Assembly: GCA_017852395.1 (NCBI GenBank)
Contig: JAFMLE010000004.1
Location: forward strand, 1 to 64,000
Length of the DNA stretch: 64,000 nt
Source: Flavobacteriaceae bacterium
GTDB lineage: Bacteria > Bacteroidota > Bacteroidia > Flavobacteriales > Flavobacteriaceae
Direction of reading: 5' to 3'
Numbering within the stretch: position 1 is the first letter of the stretch; every line of letters starts with the position of its first letter. A program made the translations under genes and the position numbers. The notes under the pieces are model-generated. The model saw nothing but the letters and a program-made list of their open reading frames with translations, made no database searches and had not been told where the DNA came from. Below, one piece after another: positions 30,018 to 38,392 of this stretch.

Positions 30018-32170
30018 TTTACAAGTTCTAACTGATCCAAACCAACCTGAGTAGTAAACAATCCATAATTGACAATGGCCTTGTTTTTTTCGATGCTATC
30101 GATACTTCCAACGGACTTGCTATCAAGAATTCTGACACGGTCTCCAACCTTTAGAACAACTTTGGGTTTTGGAGGTTGTGGCGGTGCCTTCTTAGCAGAT
30201 TTTTTTTCTTTGCGTATGGGCACAATGGCTTTTTCTAACTCGGCTTGTACCTTTTTTTTCTTGGCTTTTTCTTTTTTAGCTACAGCAGCGGTTTTCTTTT
30301 TCCGCTTTGCGTTTTCACCCTCAACCAACTGCAAAAGTTGCGCAACCAGCGGTCTTTTTCGGTTATCGATAAAATATTTTTCAGCGGCCTCATTAAATTT
30401 ATTTCCTAACACAATCATCCGTTGATTGTGGTCATACATTTCTTGATAATTCAACAGCTTTTGCTTGATTTTATCATTAAGTACTTCTAGTTTTTCAGAC
30501 TCTTTTTGCGCTTTAGAGGCTTCTTCTTTTAGACTTCGGCCCGACTCGGCCATTTGTTTGCGCTCTTTTTGAAGTTTGGCAATCGTGGCGTCAAATCGGA
30601 TTTTGCCACGCTCAATTTTCTTTTTGGCACGATTGATTAGACTGTAGGGAAGTCCGTTTTTTTGCGCAACTTCAAAAGTAAAAGAGCTTCCTGCTTCGCC
30701 CATAACAAGTTTAAAGACCGGCTCAAGTGTTTTGCTATCAAATTGCATATTGGCATTGACCATTGCTGGTTGCTCATCTGCCAGAGCCTTGAGATTGGCA
30801 TAGTGGGTTGTAATGATTCCAAAAGCATCTCGTGCATAAAAATCTTCTAAAATAGCTTCTGCCAATGCACCGCCTAATTCTGGATCGGAGCCGGTACCAA
30901 ACTCATCGATGAGAAATAAGGTGTTTGCATTGCATTTTTTCAAAAAAGATTTCATGTTTTTCAACCGATACGAATAGGTGCTCAAATGATTTTCAATGGA
31001 TTGATTGTCGCCAATATCGGTAAGGATTCGATCAAAAAAAGCGACTTCACTGCGTTCGTGAACTGGAATCAAAATGCCACTTTGGAGCATGAGTTGCAAC
31101 AAGCCTACGGTTTTTAGGGTTATACTTTTTCCGCCAGCATTAGGCCCAGATATCACTACTATGCGCTGCTCATAATCCAAAGCGATATCTTGGGGATAAG
31201 TGTTCTTTTTTTCTTTGATATGTGATAAAAAAAGTAGGGGATGAAAAGCGTTTTTGAGGCGTATGCTTTGATCGGAAGACCAATTGGGTAAACATGCGTT
31301 GATCAGCTGTGCATATTTTGCCTTTGCATAAATTACATCCAGGTGACACAAAAAGGATTGTGAGCCAGCGAGCAAGTCCAAAGCGGGGCGCAGGGTGTCG
31401 GTCAACTGACTGAGAATTTTTTTTATTTCCTCATCTTCTTCAAATAGCAGGTTTTGCAATTCATAAGAATATTGAAGCGTTGCCTCGGGTTCTATAAAAA
31501 CAATACTTCCTGTTTTTGAGCTGCCCATGATACCACCTTTTACCTTTCTGCGGTGCATGGCTTTGACTGCTAGAACCCGACGGTTGTCGATTACAGACTC
31601 GCGGATATCATCTAGATAATCTAGGTTTTGATAATGTGCCAGTGCTTTGTTAAAACTACTTCCAATCTTACCCCGAACAACCTGAATGTTTTTTCGGATT
31701 TGGTACAGGGTTTCACTAGCATTGTTTCGGATTTCACCAAAGCGATCGATTATGGCATCGATATCTGTTTTGATCGTTTTATTTACATAGAGTTGTTCGC
31801 TGATTTGAAATAGCTGGGGGTAGTAGGTTTTGAATTTATTGAAAAATACCAACAAGACATTGGTCGTTTCGTTGAGTGCAGCGATGTCTCTAAATGCTTG
31901 AATTTCTAAAACACTCCCTTCTATTTTCAACAGTCGAAGTGCTGCACTGATTTCTTCAAACCCATGATTGGGTATGCGGTTTTCGTTATCAAAAGAAGCG
32001 GTGAATTCTGCGACCAGCTCCAAAGCTACTTTAGCAGTTTGCTGATCTTCTAAAGGACAAATTTCTTGGCAAGCAACTTTACCCAAGGGCGTAATCGCAA
32101 AGGGCGAAATGGAATCAAGTACTCGTCTAAATTCTAAATCTTCAAGTGTTTTGCTGGGGATATAGCCCAT
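30014..32170 (-). CDS. MutS2-type DNA-binding ATPase without Smr domain
   Basis: 718 residues. The MutS2 core is clear: the clamp/lever helices, Walker A SGPNAGGKSITLKTVGL near 345, the Walker B LFLIDEFGTGSDPELGG near 425, and ITTHYANLKAL. A Lys/Glu-rich coiled coil follows, then a KOW-like end (KVGDRVRILDSKSVGSI). The C-terminal Smr nuclease domain of canonical MutS2 (about 780 residues) is absent. In relatives MutS2 suppresses recombination or rescues collided ribosomes, so which role survives here is open. A TACTTTTG box lies 24 nt upstream. Confidence 0.9.
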   Translation of the reverse strand: MGYIPSKTLEDLEFRRVLDSISPFAITPLGKVACQEICPLEDQQTAKVALELVAEFTASFDNENRIPNHGFEEISAALRLLKIEGSVLEIQAFRDIAALNETTNVLLVFFNKFKTYYPQLFQISEQLYVNKTIKTDIDAIIDRFGEIRNNASETLYQIRKNIQVVRGKIGSSFNKALAHYQNLDYLDDIRESVIDNRRVLAVKAMHRRKVKGGIMGSSKTGSIVFIEPEATLQYSYELQNLLFEEDEEIKKILSQLTDTLRPALDLLAGSQSFLCHLDVIYAKAKYAQLINACLPNWSSDQSIRLKNAFHPLLFLSHIKEKKNTYPQDIALDYEQRIVVISGPNAGGKSITLKTVGLLQLMLQSGILIPVHERSEVAFFDRILTDIGDNQSIENHLSTYSYRLKNMKSFLKKCNANTLFLIDEFGTGSDPELGGALAEAILEDFYARDAFGIITTHYANLKALADEQPAMVNANMQFDSKTLEPVFKLVMGEAGSSFTFEVAQKNGLPYSLINRAKKKIERGKIRFDATIAKLQKERKQMAESGRSLKEEASKAQKESEKLEVLNDKIKQKLLNYQEMYDHNQRMIVLGNKFNEAAEKYFIDNRKRPLVAQLLQLVEGENAKRKKKTAAVAKKEKAKKKKVQAELEKAIVPIRKEKKSAKKAPPQPPKPKVVLKVGDRVRILDSKSVGSIDSIEKNKAIVNYGLFTTQVGLDQLELVK

Positions 32171-32194
32171 GTTATTTTTCTTAATTTAGCTATG

Positions 32195-32202
32195 CAAAAG
32201 TA
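32195..32202 (-). promoter_or_regulatory. Probable -7 box of mutS2-like gene (TACTTTTG)
   Basis: Minus-strand TACTTTTG lies 24 nt before the ATG, in the 39-bp divergent gap with ung. Confidence 0.5.
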
Positions 32203-32209
32203 ATAAAAC

Positions 32210-32887
32210 ATGAACGTAAGGATCCATTCGAGTTGGGAAAAAGCACTTTCTGAAACTTTTGCTTCGACACAATTTTCAGAATTGACCACATTTGTAAAAT
32301 CTGACTACCAACAATTCAACTGCTACCCACCAGGATCTATGATCTTTGAAGCTTTTGATCGTTGTCCTTTTGATCAGGTCAAAGTGGTGCTCTTGGGTCA
32401 AGACCCCTATCATGGCCCCGGACAAGCACACGGATTGGCGTTTTCTGTTCCAAAAGGGATTGCGCATCCTCCATCATTGATTAATATTTTTAAGGAAATA
32501 GAATCCGATGTCGGACACCCTTATCCCCAGCAGGGCGATCTAAGTGTTTGGGCCGATCAAGGCGTGCTGTTGCTCAATGCTACACTAACTGTTCGGGCGC
32601 ATCGGCCAGGCAGTCACCAAGGAAAAGGGTGGGAGCAATTTACAGATCAAGTGATTGCTACTTTATCAAAGCAGCGTAATAACCTGGTCTTTTTGTTGTG
32701 GGGAAATTTTGCCAAAAAAAAATCAAAACTTATAGATGGGTCCAAGCATTGCATTTTGACGACTGGCCACCCGTCACCATTGAGTGCCAATCGCGGCTAT
32801 TGGTTTGGCAATGGGCACTTTAGCCGTTGCAATACGTACCTGCAATCAGTAGGCAAGAGCACCATAGATTGGTCATTGGCATACTAA
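32210..32887 (+). CDS. ung: Uracil-DNA glycosylase (family 1)
   Basis: 225 residues, standard for UDG, which excises uracil from DNA to start base-excision repair. The water-activating loop GQDPYHGPGQAHGLAFSV (catalytic Asp near 65) and the Leu-intercalation loop HPSPLSA near 187 are intact. VFLLWGNFAKKK is also conserved. It is divergent from mutS2; its stop overlaps the convergent phosphorylase stop by 4 nt (CTAA). Confidence 0.97.
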   Translation: MNVRIHSSWEKALSETFASTQFSELTTFVKSDYQQFNCYPPGSMIFEAFDRCPFDQVKVVLLGQDPYHGPGQAHGLAFSVPKGIAHPPSLINIFKEIESDVGHPYPQQGDLSVWADQGVLLLNATLTVRAHRPGSHQGKGWEQFTDQVIATLSKQRNNLVFLLWGNFAKKKSKLIDGSKHCILTTGHPSPLSANRGYWFGNGHFSRCNTYLQSVGKSTIDWSLAY

Positions 32888-33753
32888 ATGCTCAAACAAC
32901 CCTCCAGGACCAACGCGATCATTTGATCGACCACAAGATTGGGCTTATCGGTAAACTGACCCGTAACTCTATTGGCCAGTAGTGCATTGAAAGACAAGGC
33001 ATGGTGGTCCATCAGCGATGCAAGGAGATAAATTCCTGCCGTTTCCATGTCAAAATTGGTGAAACGATTGGCTTCAAAATCAAAATTTTGCAATTGCGCA
33101 ATCCAATTTGGATAAGCGATAGGGATACGCGCCTGCCGCCCTTGAGGGCCATAAAACCCGGGGTGTGTAATAGTAATGCCCTCTTCGGTAGAAATACGTT
33201 TGAATTTTTCAAAAAGGGGCTGTGAGGCAGCTACAACATACGGCATTACGTTTTGAAAATTTTGCTGAAAATAACGTGCTATTGCCTGGTTCAATGGGAG
33301 TTGCTCTGCACTGTATTGGTAAAAAGCCCCTAAGGCATCAACCCCAACAGCATATTTTGAAGCTAAAATGCTGCCCAGTGGCAAGTCGGGCTGAATCGCA
33401 CCAGAGGTTCCTAAACGAATAAAGGTGAGCTGAGTAGTGCTGCTTTTTGGCTGCCGTGTTTTAAAATCAACATTGAAAAGTGCATCAATCTCATTGAGAA
33501 CAATGTCAATGTTATCCGTACCCATTCCTGTAGAAACCACCGATAAGCGCTTTCCTTTATAAAAACCCGTAAGGCTTTTGATTTCACGTTTTTGATATTC
33601 AAACTCAATCCGATCAAAGTGCCTAGCGACTTGTTGTACCCGGTCGGGGTCACCCACAGTAAGAATCACAGGGGCCAGTTGACCTGGCTGAAGACCTAGA
33701 TGATATATAGAGCCATCCAGGTTTAGAATCAAATCTGCCGCACTCATTGTCAT
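32884..33753 (-). CDS. Nucleoside phosphorylase (uridine phosphorylase-like)
   Basis: 289 residues from ATG 33753; the track start is a TTG two codons earlier. The PNP/UDP superfamily is shown by VGDPDRVQQVA (phosphate site), STGMGTDNIDIVLNE, RLGTSGAIQPD, and FDMETAGIYLLA (ribose-binding Glu). It splits a nucleoside with phosphate to base and ribose-1-phosphate in salvage. Uridine is the best guess for the base but is not proven. The gene follows yciH on the same strand with almost no gap. Confidence 0.87.
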   Translation of the reverse strand: MTMSAADLILNLDGSIYHLGLQPGQLAPVILTVGDPDRVQQVARHFDRIEFEYQKREIKSLTGFYKGKRLSVVSTGMGTDNIDIVLNEIDALFNVDFKTRQPKSSTTQLTFIRLGTSGAIQPDLPLGSILASKYAVGVDALGAFYQYSAEQLPLNQAIARYFQQNFQNVMPYVVAASQPLFEKFKRISTEEGITITHPGFYGPQGRQARIPIAYPNWIAQLQNFDFEANRFTNFDMETAGIYLLASLMDHHALSFNALLANRVTGQFTDKPNLVVDQMIALVLEGCLSI

Positions 33754-33755
33754 AA

Positions 33756-34100
33756 TCAACCTCCTACACGTTTTACATGGTGTCCCAAACCGACCAAAAA
33801 TTCAATGATCTGATCGCGATGATCGCCTTGAATCAAAATGGTATCGTCCTTGACAGAGCCACCAACCTTCAATTGCGTTTTTAGTTGTTTGGCTAAGTCT
33901 TTGAGAGCTTCCTTAGACCCTTCAAAGCCCTTGATAAGTGTTACTATCCTACCGGCACGTCCTTTGGAACTAAAATGGGCTTCTAAATATTGTTTTTTGA
34001 AATTCGAAGGGGTTTCAAGCTCCATGATTGGATCGGGCGCCAAATCTTCAAATTGGATTTGGGCGAGCGCTTCAAAACTACTTAATTTTTTTTCTTTCAT
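33756..34100 (-). CDS. SUI1/eIF1-like translation factor (YciH family)
   Basis: 114 residues from ATG 34100 (MKEKKLSSFEALAQIQ); the longer track start would run into the divergent promoter region. The C-terminal eIF1 fold reads GRIVTLIKGFEG, LAKQLKTQLKVGGSVKDDTI and QGDHRDQIIEFL. Bacterial YciH resembles eIF1 and can affect start-site selection; its role in Bacteroidota is unknown. It sits just upstream of the nucleoside phosphorylase. Confidence 0.9.
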   Translation of the reverse strand: MKEKKLSSFEALAQIQFEDLAPDPIMELETPSNFKKQYLEAHFSSKGRAGRIVTLIKGFEGSKEALKDLAKQLKTQLKVGGSVKDDTILIQGDHRDQIIEFLVGLGHHVKRVGG

Positions 34101-34160
34101 TTTATGCTTAAAAATACAAAAACTCAAATAGCATTTTCTATTTTTATCCAAGATATCTAT

Positions 34161-36137
34161 ATGACTTTCGATCGACAAAATAGTAGCGATTCTACCCTTA
34201 TCGACTTGTATAAGCGGATTTTATTTCCTCGTATGATAGAGGAAAAAATGCTTTTGCTATTGCGTCAAGGACAAATTTCTAAATGGTTTAGTGGAATTGG
34301 TCAAGAAGCTATTTCTGCTGGAGTTACCGCAGCACTAAAACCCGAAGAATACATCTTGCCAATGCATCGAAACCTTGCTGTTTTTACGGGACGTGGCGTG
34401 CCTTTGATACGGCTTTTTGCACAGTGGCAAGGAAAGGCCGCTGGATTTACAAAGGGCCGAGATCGTAGCTTTCATTTTGGCAGTCAGTCCCATCATATCG
34501 TAGGGATGATCTCACATTTGGGACCCCAAATGGGGATCGCCTGTGGCATCGGATTGGATGCGCTTTTGAGCACCAAAAACGAAGTTTGTGCCGTGTTTAC
34601 TGGTGAGGGAGGAACTAGTGAAGGGGAGTTTCATGAGGCTCTTAATACGGCTTCGGTATGGCAATTGCCCGTTTTGTTCTGTATAGAAAACAATGGTTAT
34701 GGCCTTTCAACTCCAAGTTCAGAGCAATATCGTGTGGATCAATTATCCAAAAGGGGAGTGGGCTATGCTATGGAAAGTCATACCCTGGATGGAAACAATA
34801 TTTTGGAAGTTTTTCACACGGTAGCAAACCTGGTTGAGAGCATGCGCCAAAACCCCAGACCCGTATTGATAGAATTCAATACTTTTCGAATGCGCGGGCA
34901 CGAAGAGGCAAGTGGTGTAGCTTATGTTCCCAAAGAATTGATGGACCAATGGGCGGTTAAGGACCCTGTTGAAAACTATGAAAGCTATTTGCTGAACCAA
35001 AAAATAGTAACTTCAAAAGACGTGGAGGCCATCAAAGCCTCTTTTGCGAAAGAAATTCAAGATGCTTGGGAATTTGTCAAGTCAGAGCCCCTTATTTCTT
35101 TTTCTGAAACAAATGAATTAAACGATGTATTTCAAAATACTGAAATACAATACATTAAACCTCAGGACAAAACAGAGGAAATACGTTTTATCGATGCCAT
35201 AAAAAAAGGACTATACCAAGGCATGGAGCGGCATCAAGACCTTGTACTCATGGGACAAGATATTGCAGCTTATGGCGGGGTTTTTAAAATCACCGAAGGG
35301 TTTTCTGAAAAGTTTGGTAATGATCGCGTTCGAAATACACCACTCTGTGAATCAGCTATTGTTTCTGCTGCATACGGATTGTCGGTAGCAGGGCGGAAGG
35401 CTATGGTCGAAATGCAATTTGCTGATTTTGTATCTACAGGTTTTACACCTATTGTAAATCTATTGGCAAAATCCCATTATCGCTGGGGGCAACAGGCCGA
35501 TGTTGTTATCCGAATGCCCTGTGGGGGTACGGTAGGAGCGGGGCCTTTCCATTCACAGACTAACGAGTCGTGGTTTACAACGGTTGCTGGGCTCAAAGTC
35601 GTTTATCCTGCATTTCCGTTTGAAGCCAAAGGGTTGTTGCTTACGGCATTGGAAGATCCCAATCCCGTTTTATATTTTGAGCATAAAAAATTGTACCGTT
35701 CCATAAGCGGTAAGGTGCCCGAAGCGCCTTATTTACTACCCTTCGGAAAGGCAACATACCGCCACGAGGGTTCAAAAATGGTGTTGATCACCTATGGTTT
35801 GGGCGTGCATTGGGCTTTGGCACAAGTTGCTCAATTTCCTGAAAACACATTTAGTATTTTAGACTTAAACACACTCATCCCTTGGGATCGAGAAACGGTT
35901 TTTGATGCGGTCAAAAAACATAATAAGGTTTTGTTGTTGCAAGAAGACAATCTTACGGGTGGTTTTATGGGCGAGGTTGCAGCAGCAATTTCAGAACATT
36001 GTTTTGAATCCCTTGATGCTCCCGTAAAGCGATTAGGTGGCTTAGACACTCCGATTCCTTTTGCTGCAGCATTAGAAGCAGGCTATATGCCAGAAGGAAG
36101 GTTGCAAAAAGCAATTAATGAATTGTTGGAGTACTAG
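34161..36137 (+). CDS. 2-oxoacid dehydrogenase E1 component, fused alpha and beta subunits (copy B)
   Basis: 658 residues from ATG 34161 (MTFDRQNSSD). E1 alpha covers about 1-320 (FSGIGQEAISAG, MHRNLAVFTGRG, TGEGGTSEGEFHEALN with NNGYGLS about 30 residues on). E1 beta covers about 345-658 (VLMGQDIAAYGGVFKITEGF, RNTPLCESAIVSAAYGLS). The normal NN of the ThDP motif is kept while GDG is GEG. It is shorter than copy A and clearly a different lineage, closer to the usual branched-chain E1. No E2/E3 neighbours. The stop is shared with a small antisense ORF (CTAG). Confidence 0.9.
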   Translation: MTFDRQNSSDSTLIDLYKRILFPRMIEEKMLLLLRQGQISKWFSGIGQEAISAGVTAALKPEEYILPMHRNLAVFTGRGVPLIRLFAQWQGKAAGFTKGRDRSFHFGSQSHHIVGMISHLGPQMGIACGIGLDALLSTKNEVCAVFTGEGGTSEGEFHEALNTASVWQLPVLFCIENNGYGLSTPSSEQYRVDQLSKRGVGYAMESHTLDGNNILEVFHTVANLVESMRQNPRPVLIEFNTFRMRGHEEASGVAYVPKELMDQWAVKDPVENYESYLLNQKIVTSKDVEAIKASFAKEIQDAWEFVKSEPLISFSETNELNDVFQNTEIQYIKPQDKTEEIRFIDAIKKGLYQGMERHQDLVLMGQDIAAYGGVFKITEGFSEKFGNDRVRNTPLCESAIVSAAYGLSVAGRKAMVEMQFADFVSTGFTPIVNLLAKSHYRWGQQADVVIRMPCGGTVGAGPFHSQTNESWFTTVAGLKVVYPAFPFEAKGLLLTALEDPNPVLYFEHKKLYRSISGKVPEAPYLLPFGKATYRHEGSKMVLITYGLGVHWALAQVAQFPENTFSILDLNTLIPWDRETVFDAVKKHNKVLLLQEDNLTGGFMGEVAAAISEHCFESLDAPVKRLGGLDTPIPFAAALEAGYMPEGRLQKAINELLEY

Positions 36138-36247
36138 TTGTCTCGTTTTTCAAAATCTTCTTTATCGCGCTCTTGAAGTCGATTGACCACAAGTACAACC
36201 AATATAATTCCGGCTGCAAAAAGCAAAAGTTTTTCAACAAAAAGCAT
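36134..36247 (-). CDS. Small single-pass membrane protein (37 aa) downstream of YbjQ-family gene
   Basis: Too short for the ORF track. ATG 36247 directly follows the TAG of the YbjQ-family gene with no gap, and the frame gives MLFVEKLLLFAAGIILVVLV, then a charged tail (NRLQERDKEDFEKRDN). That is one hydrophobic helix with a cytoplasmic-type charged end. Tight spacing to the upstream gene and the clear membrane helix argue that it is real. The function is unknown. Confidence 0.65.
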   Translation of the reverse strand: MLFVEKLLLFAAGIILVVLVVNRLQERDKEDFEKRDN

Positions 36248-36562
36248 CTATCGAACGGTTACTGCAGTTCCATAAGCCAAAATTTCAGAACAACCCTGCA
36301 TGACCATTGATGTTGTCAATCGAACATTGATCACTGCATTGGCACCCATTCGAAGGGCATCATCCGTCATCCGCTGTAAGGCTTGTTCTCGGGAATCTGC
36401 CTGAAGTTTAGTGTATTCGCTAATTTCACCACCTACAATGTTTTTGAGCCCTGCAAACAGGTCTTGTCCTACGTTGCGTGCGCGTACTGTACTACCACGT
36501 GCAATGCCGTGTACTTCGATGATTTCTTTGTTGGGTAGGGTTGGTGTGTTTACGAGAATCAT
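36248..36562 (-). CDS. YbjQ/UPF0145 family heavy-metal-binding domain protein
   Basis: 104 residues with the family pattern EVHGIARGSTVRARN, LFAGLKNIVGGEISEYTKL and GANAVINVRLTTS. YbjQ proteins form pentamers; a metal-binding role was proposed from structure, but function is unproven. The gene lies 7 nt downstream of the amidohydrolase gene and ends directly at the small membrane ORF, so all three may be one transcript. Confidence 0.9.
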   Translation of the reverse strand: MILVNTPTLPNKEIIEVHGIARGSTVRARNVGQDLFAGLKNIVGGEISEYTKLQADSREQALQRMTDDALRMGANAVINVRLTTSMVMQGCSEILAYGTAVTVR

Positions 36563-36569
36563 ATTTTTT

Positions 36570-37706
36570 TTATTCTAATTTAAATAAACTCGAATCAATT
36601 TTAGGAAAAAGCTTTAACGCATTTTTATAATAGATTTTTTGAAGAATGGAGTCGGGGAGGTCAAGGCCGTACATCCGCCAATGCGCGTGACGTTTTCGGT
36701 AGTAGGGAAAATATTCGTCTGCGGTTTCTAAAACTCTAAAATAGGTGTAGTATTCTTGGACGTTATAACTGTCTTTGCCAAATAATATACGGTCACCATA
36801 GGCGATCAAAAAGGCCCTCGCACGTCTGGGCTGGCGTCCCAATTCGGCCAAAACAGCTCCAATCTCTGTAACCACATTGGGGTAACGATCGAGGTGGGCA
36901 CTCAGTTGATCGAGGTCGCCACCCATCCAGCCTAAATGTGCATTGATAAAGGTGGTGTTGGGGTGTTTTTCAAAAATATGGTGTTGTTCGGCCATCACCG
37001 CTTCAAAAGACGGATTGGAGGCAGGGTCGCGGTACCGACCGGGCTTTTGACGAAGCTCTAACCATCGTTCATTGAATCGATCTTTGGGGGCCCAAAAAGA
37101 AGCAGGTTCTCCCGAATGAATCAAAACGGGGATGCCATAAGTTCCACAAGCTTCCCAGATGGGATCCAATCTGGGGTCGTCTATCGAAATTCGTTGCCCG
37201 TTAACATCGCGATCCGTTAGGCCTAAGGATTTATACACTTTGAGGCCGATAACGCCTTGATCTACTGCATCTGCGATTAATTGTACGTTGTTTTCGGCAA
37301 AATCTTCTTCGTCAATTTTTTCAAAATCAATATTTAAAAACAATCCAAACCGCGTGGGGGCGTTTTCATTTATGTTTTTTAACGATTGACTCAAATACAT
37401 TCCTCTAAAACCACTAAGGTTGACCATAAACGCCATATTGAGGCTGTCCATCTCAGCGACGAGTTTGGACAGGTCCTTTATGGGCATGTCAAATTGGTGG
37501 TTGTGGACGTCTACAAAAGGATATTTGGCACGTTTTAGAAGTGTTTCTGGCACAACAAGTGAAGATTTTGGCTCATATTCTTCAATGTCCATTAGATTGT
37601 TTTTACGCTGTATAAAATCAATGGCGTAGTAGCATACTGCGGTAACTGTACCGATAAAAAACAGGATTTTTAATAGGTTTTTAAACCCAAACCACACTGC
37701 TTTCAT
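36570..37706 (-). CDS. Membrane-anchored amidohydrolase family protein
   Basis: 378 residues with an N-terminal membrane anchor (ILFFIGTVTAVCYYAIDFI, about 14-32). The catalytic part is a TIM-barrel amidohydrolase-2 fold: DVHNH near 65, LIHSGEPASFW, NAHLGWMGGD near 258 and LFGKDSYNVQEYY near 310, together giving the His/His/Asp metal ligands. The closest named relatives are decarboxylases and lactonases; the substrate is unknown. The start follows directly after the DUF2911 stop region: its ATG (37706) is adjacent to that gene's TAG, and transcription runs from this gene into YbjQ. Confidence 0.82.
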   Translation of the reverse strand: MKAVWFGFKNLLKILFFIGTVTAVCYYAIDFIQRKNNLMDIEEYEPKSSLVVPETLLKRAKYPFVDVHNHQFDMPIKDLSKLVAEMDSLNMAFMVNLSGFRGMYLSQSLKNINENAPTRFGLFLNIDFEKIDEEDFAENNVQLIADAVDQGVIGLKVYKSLGLTDRDVNGQRISIDDPRLDPIWEACGTYGIPVLIHSGEPASFWAPKDRFNERWLELRQKPGRYRDPASNPSFEAVMAEQHHIFEKHPNTTFINAHLGWMGGDLDQLSAHLDRYPNVVTEIGAVLAELGRQPRRARAFLIAYGDRILFGKDSYNVQEYYTYFRVLETADEYFPYYRKRHAHWRMYGLDLPDSILQKIYYKNALKLFPKIDSSLFKLE

Positions 37707-38246
37707 CTATTCTATAGGAATCAGTACGCTGGTGGTGTCCCAAACCATCTGAAGAGAAAGTCCTGCAGAGTCGCTTACAAAATCAATGGTAAATTGTTCG
37801 GTAACCGAATCACGCTGCGCGGTTTGCACATTGATGCGCATGATGTCATTGGCATAATCTGGAGGATTATATCCAAAGGCACCTGCTTCAGAATTGAGTG
37901 CGATTACCCAATGATCCGCATAGGGAATGGCATATACCCGATAACGTCCTGCTGCAAGTTTACGTCCACCAATAGCAATATCACCTTGGGTTTCAAATGT
38001 TGTAGCAAAATTGGCTCCGAGTCGCCAGTACTCACCAAAGGGCACCAGTGCGCCAGCTGATTTTTCTCCAAAGATCAAACGATCTTTTTTATAAGGGCGG
38101 TAATAAACCACTTCGAGTTGATTGCCATTTTTATCATAAATTACAGTGTCTTTTGGGCTTTTGGGATTTATGAAAATACCATAAATAAGGTAGCCTGCAA
38201 GCAGTAAAACAATAACAAGTAGTCCGATAAGAATTTTTTTAAGCAT
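37707..38246 (-). CDS. DUF2911 domain protein, membrane-anchored
   Basis: 179 residues from ATG 38246 (MLKKILIGLLVIVLLLAGYL, a membrane anchor or uncleaved signal). The rest fits DUF2911: SPKDTVIYDKNGNQLEVVYYRPYKK, LVPFGEYWRLGANFATTFET and LAAGRYRVYAIP. The domain is common in Bacteroidota; its function is unknown. It directly precedes the amidohydrolase gene (stop TAG abuts its ATG), suggesting joint expression. Confidence 0.87.
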   Translation of the reverse strand: MLKKILIGLLVIVLLLAGYLIYGIFINPKSPKDTVIYDKNGNQLEVVYYRPYKKDRLIFGEKSAGALVPFGEYWRLGANFATTFETQGDIAIGGRKLAAGRYRVYAIPYADHWVIALNSEAGAFGYNPPDYANDIMRINVQTAQRDSVTEQFTIDFVSDSAGLSLQMVWDTTSVLIPIE

Positions 38247-38392
38247 GGGTTCTTTTTTTACCAAAGGTAAGATAAAATGGAGAAGTGGCTGTTTTATAGT
38301 CGTTTTCAAACAATAGGATATCTGTATAGATGACTAAAGATTCTCTATTTAACATAATATTAATTATAGGGGATGCGATATGTCCAGAATAA

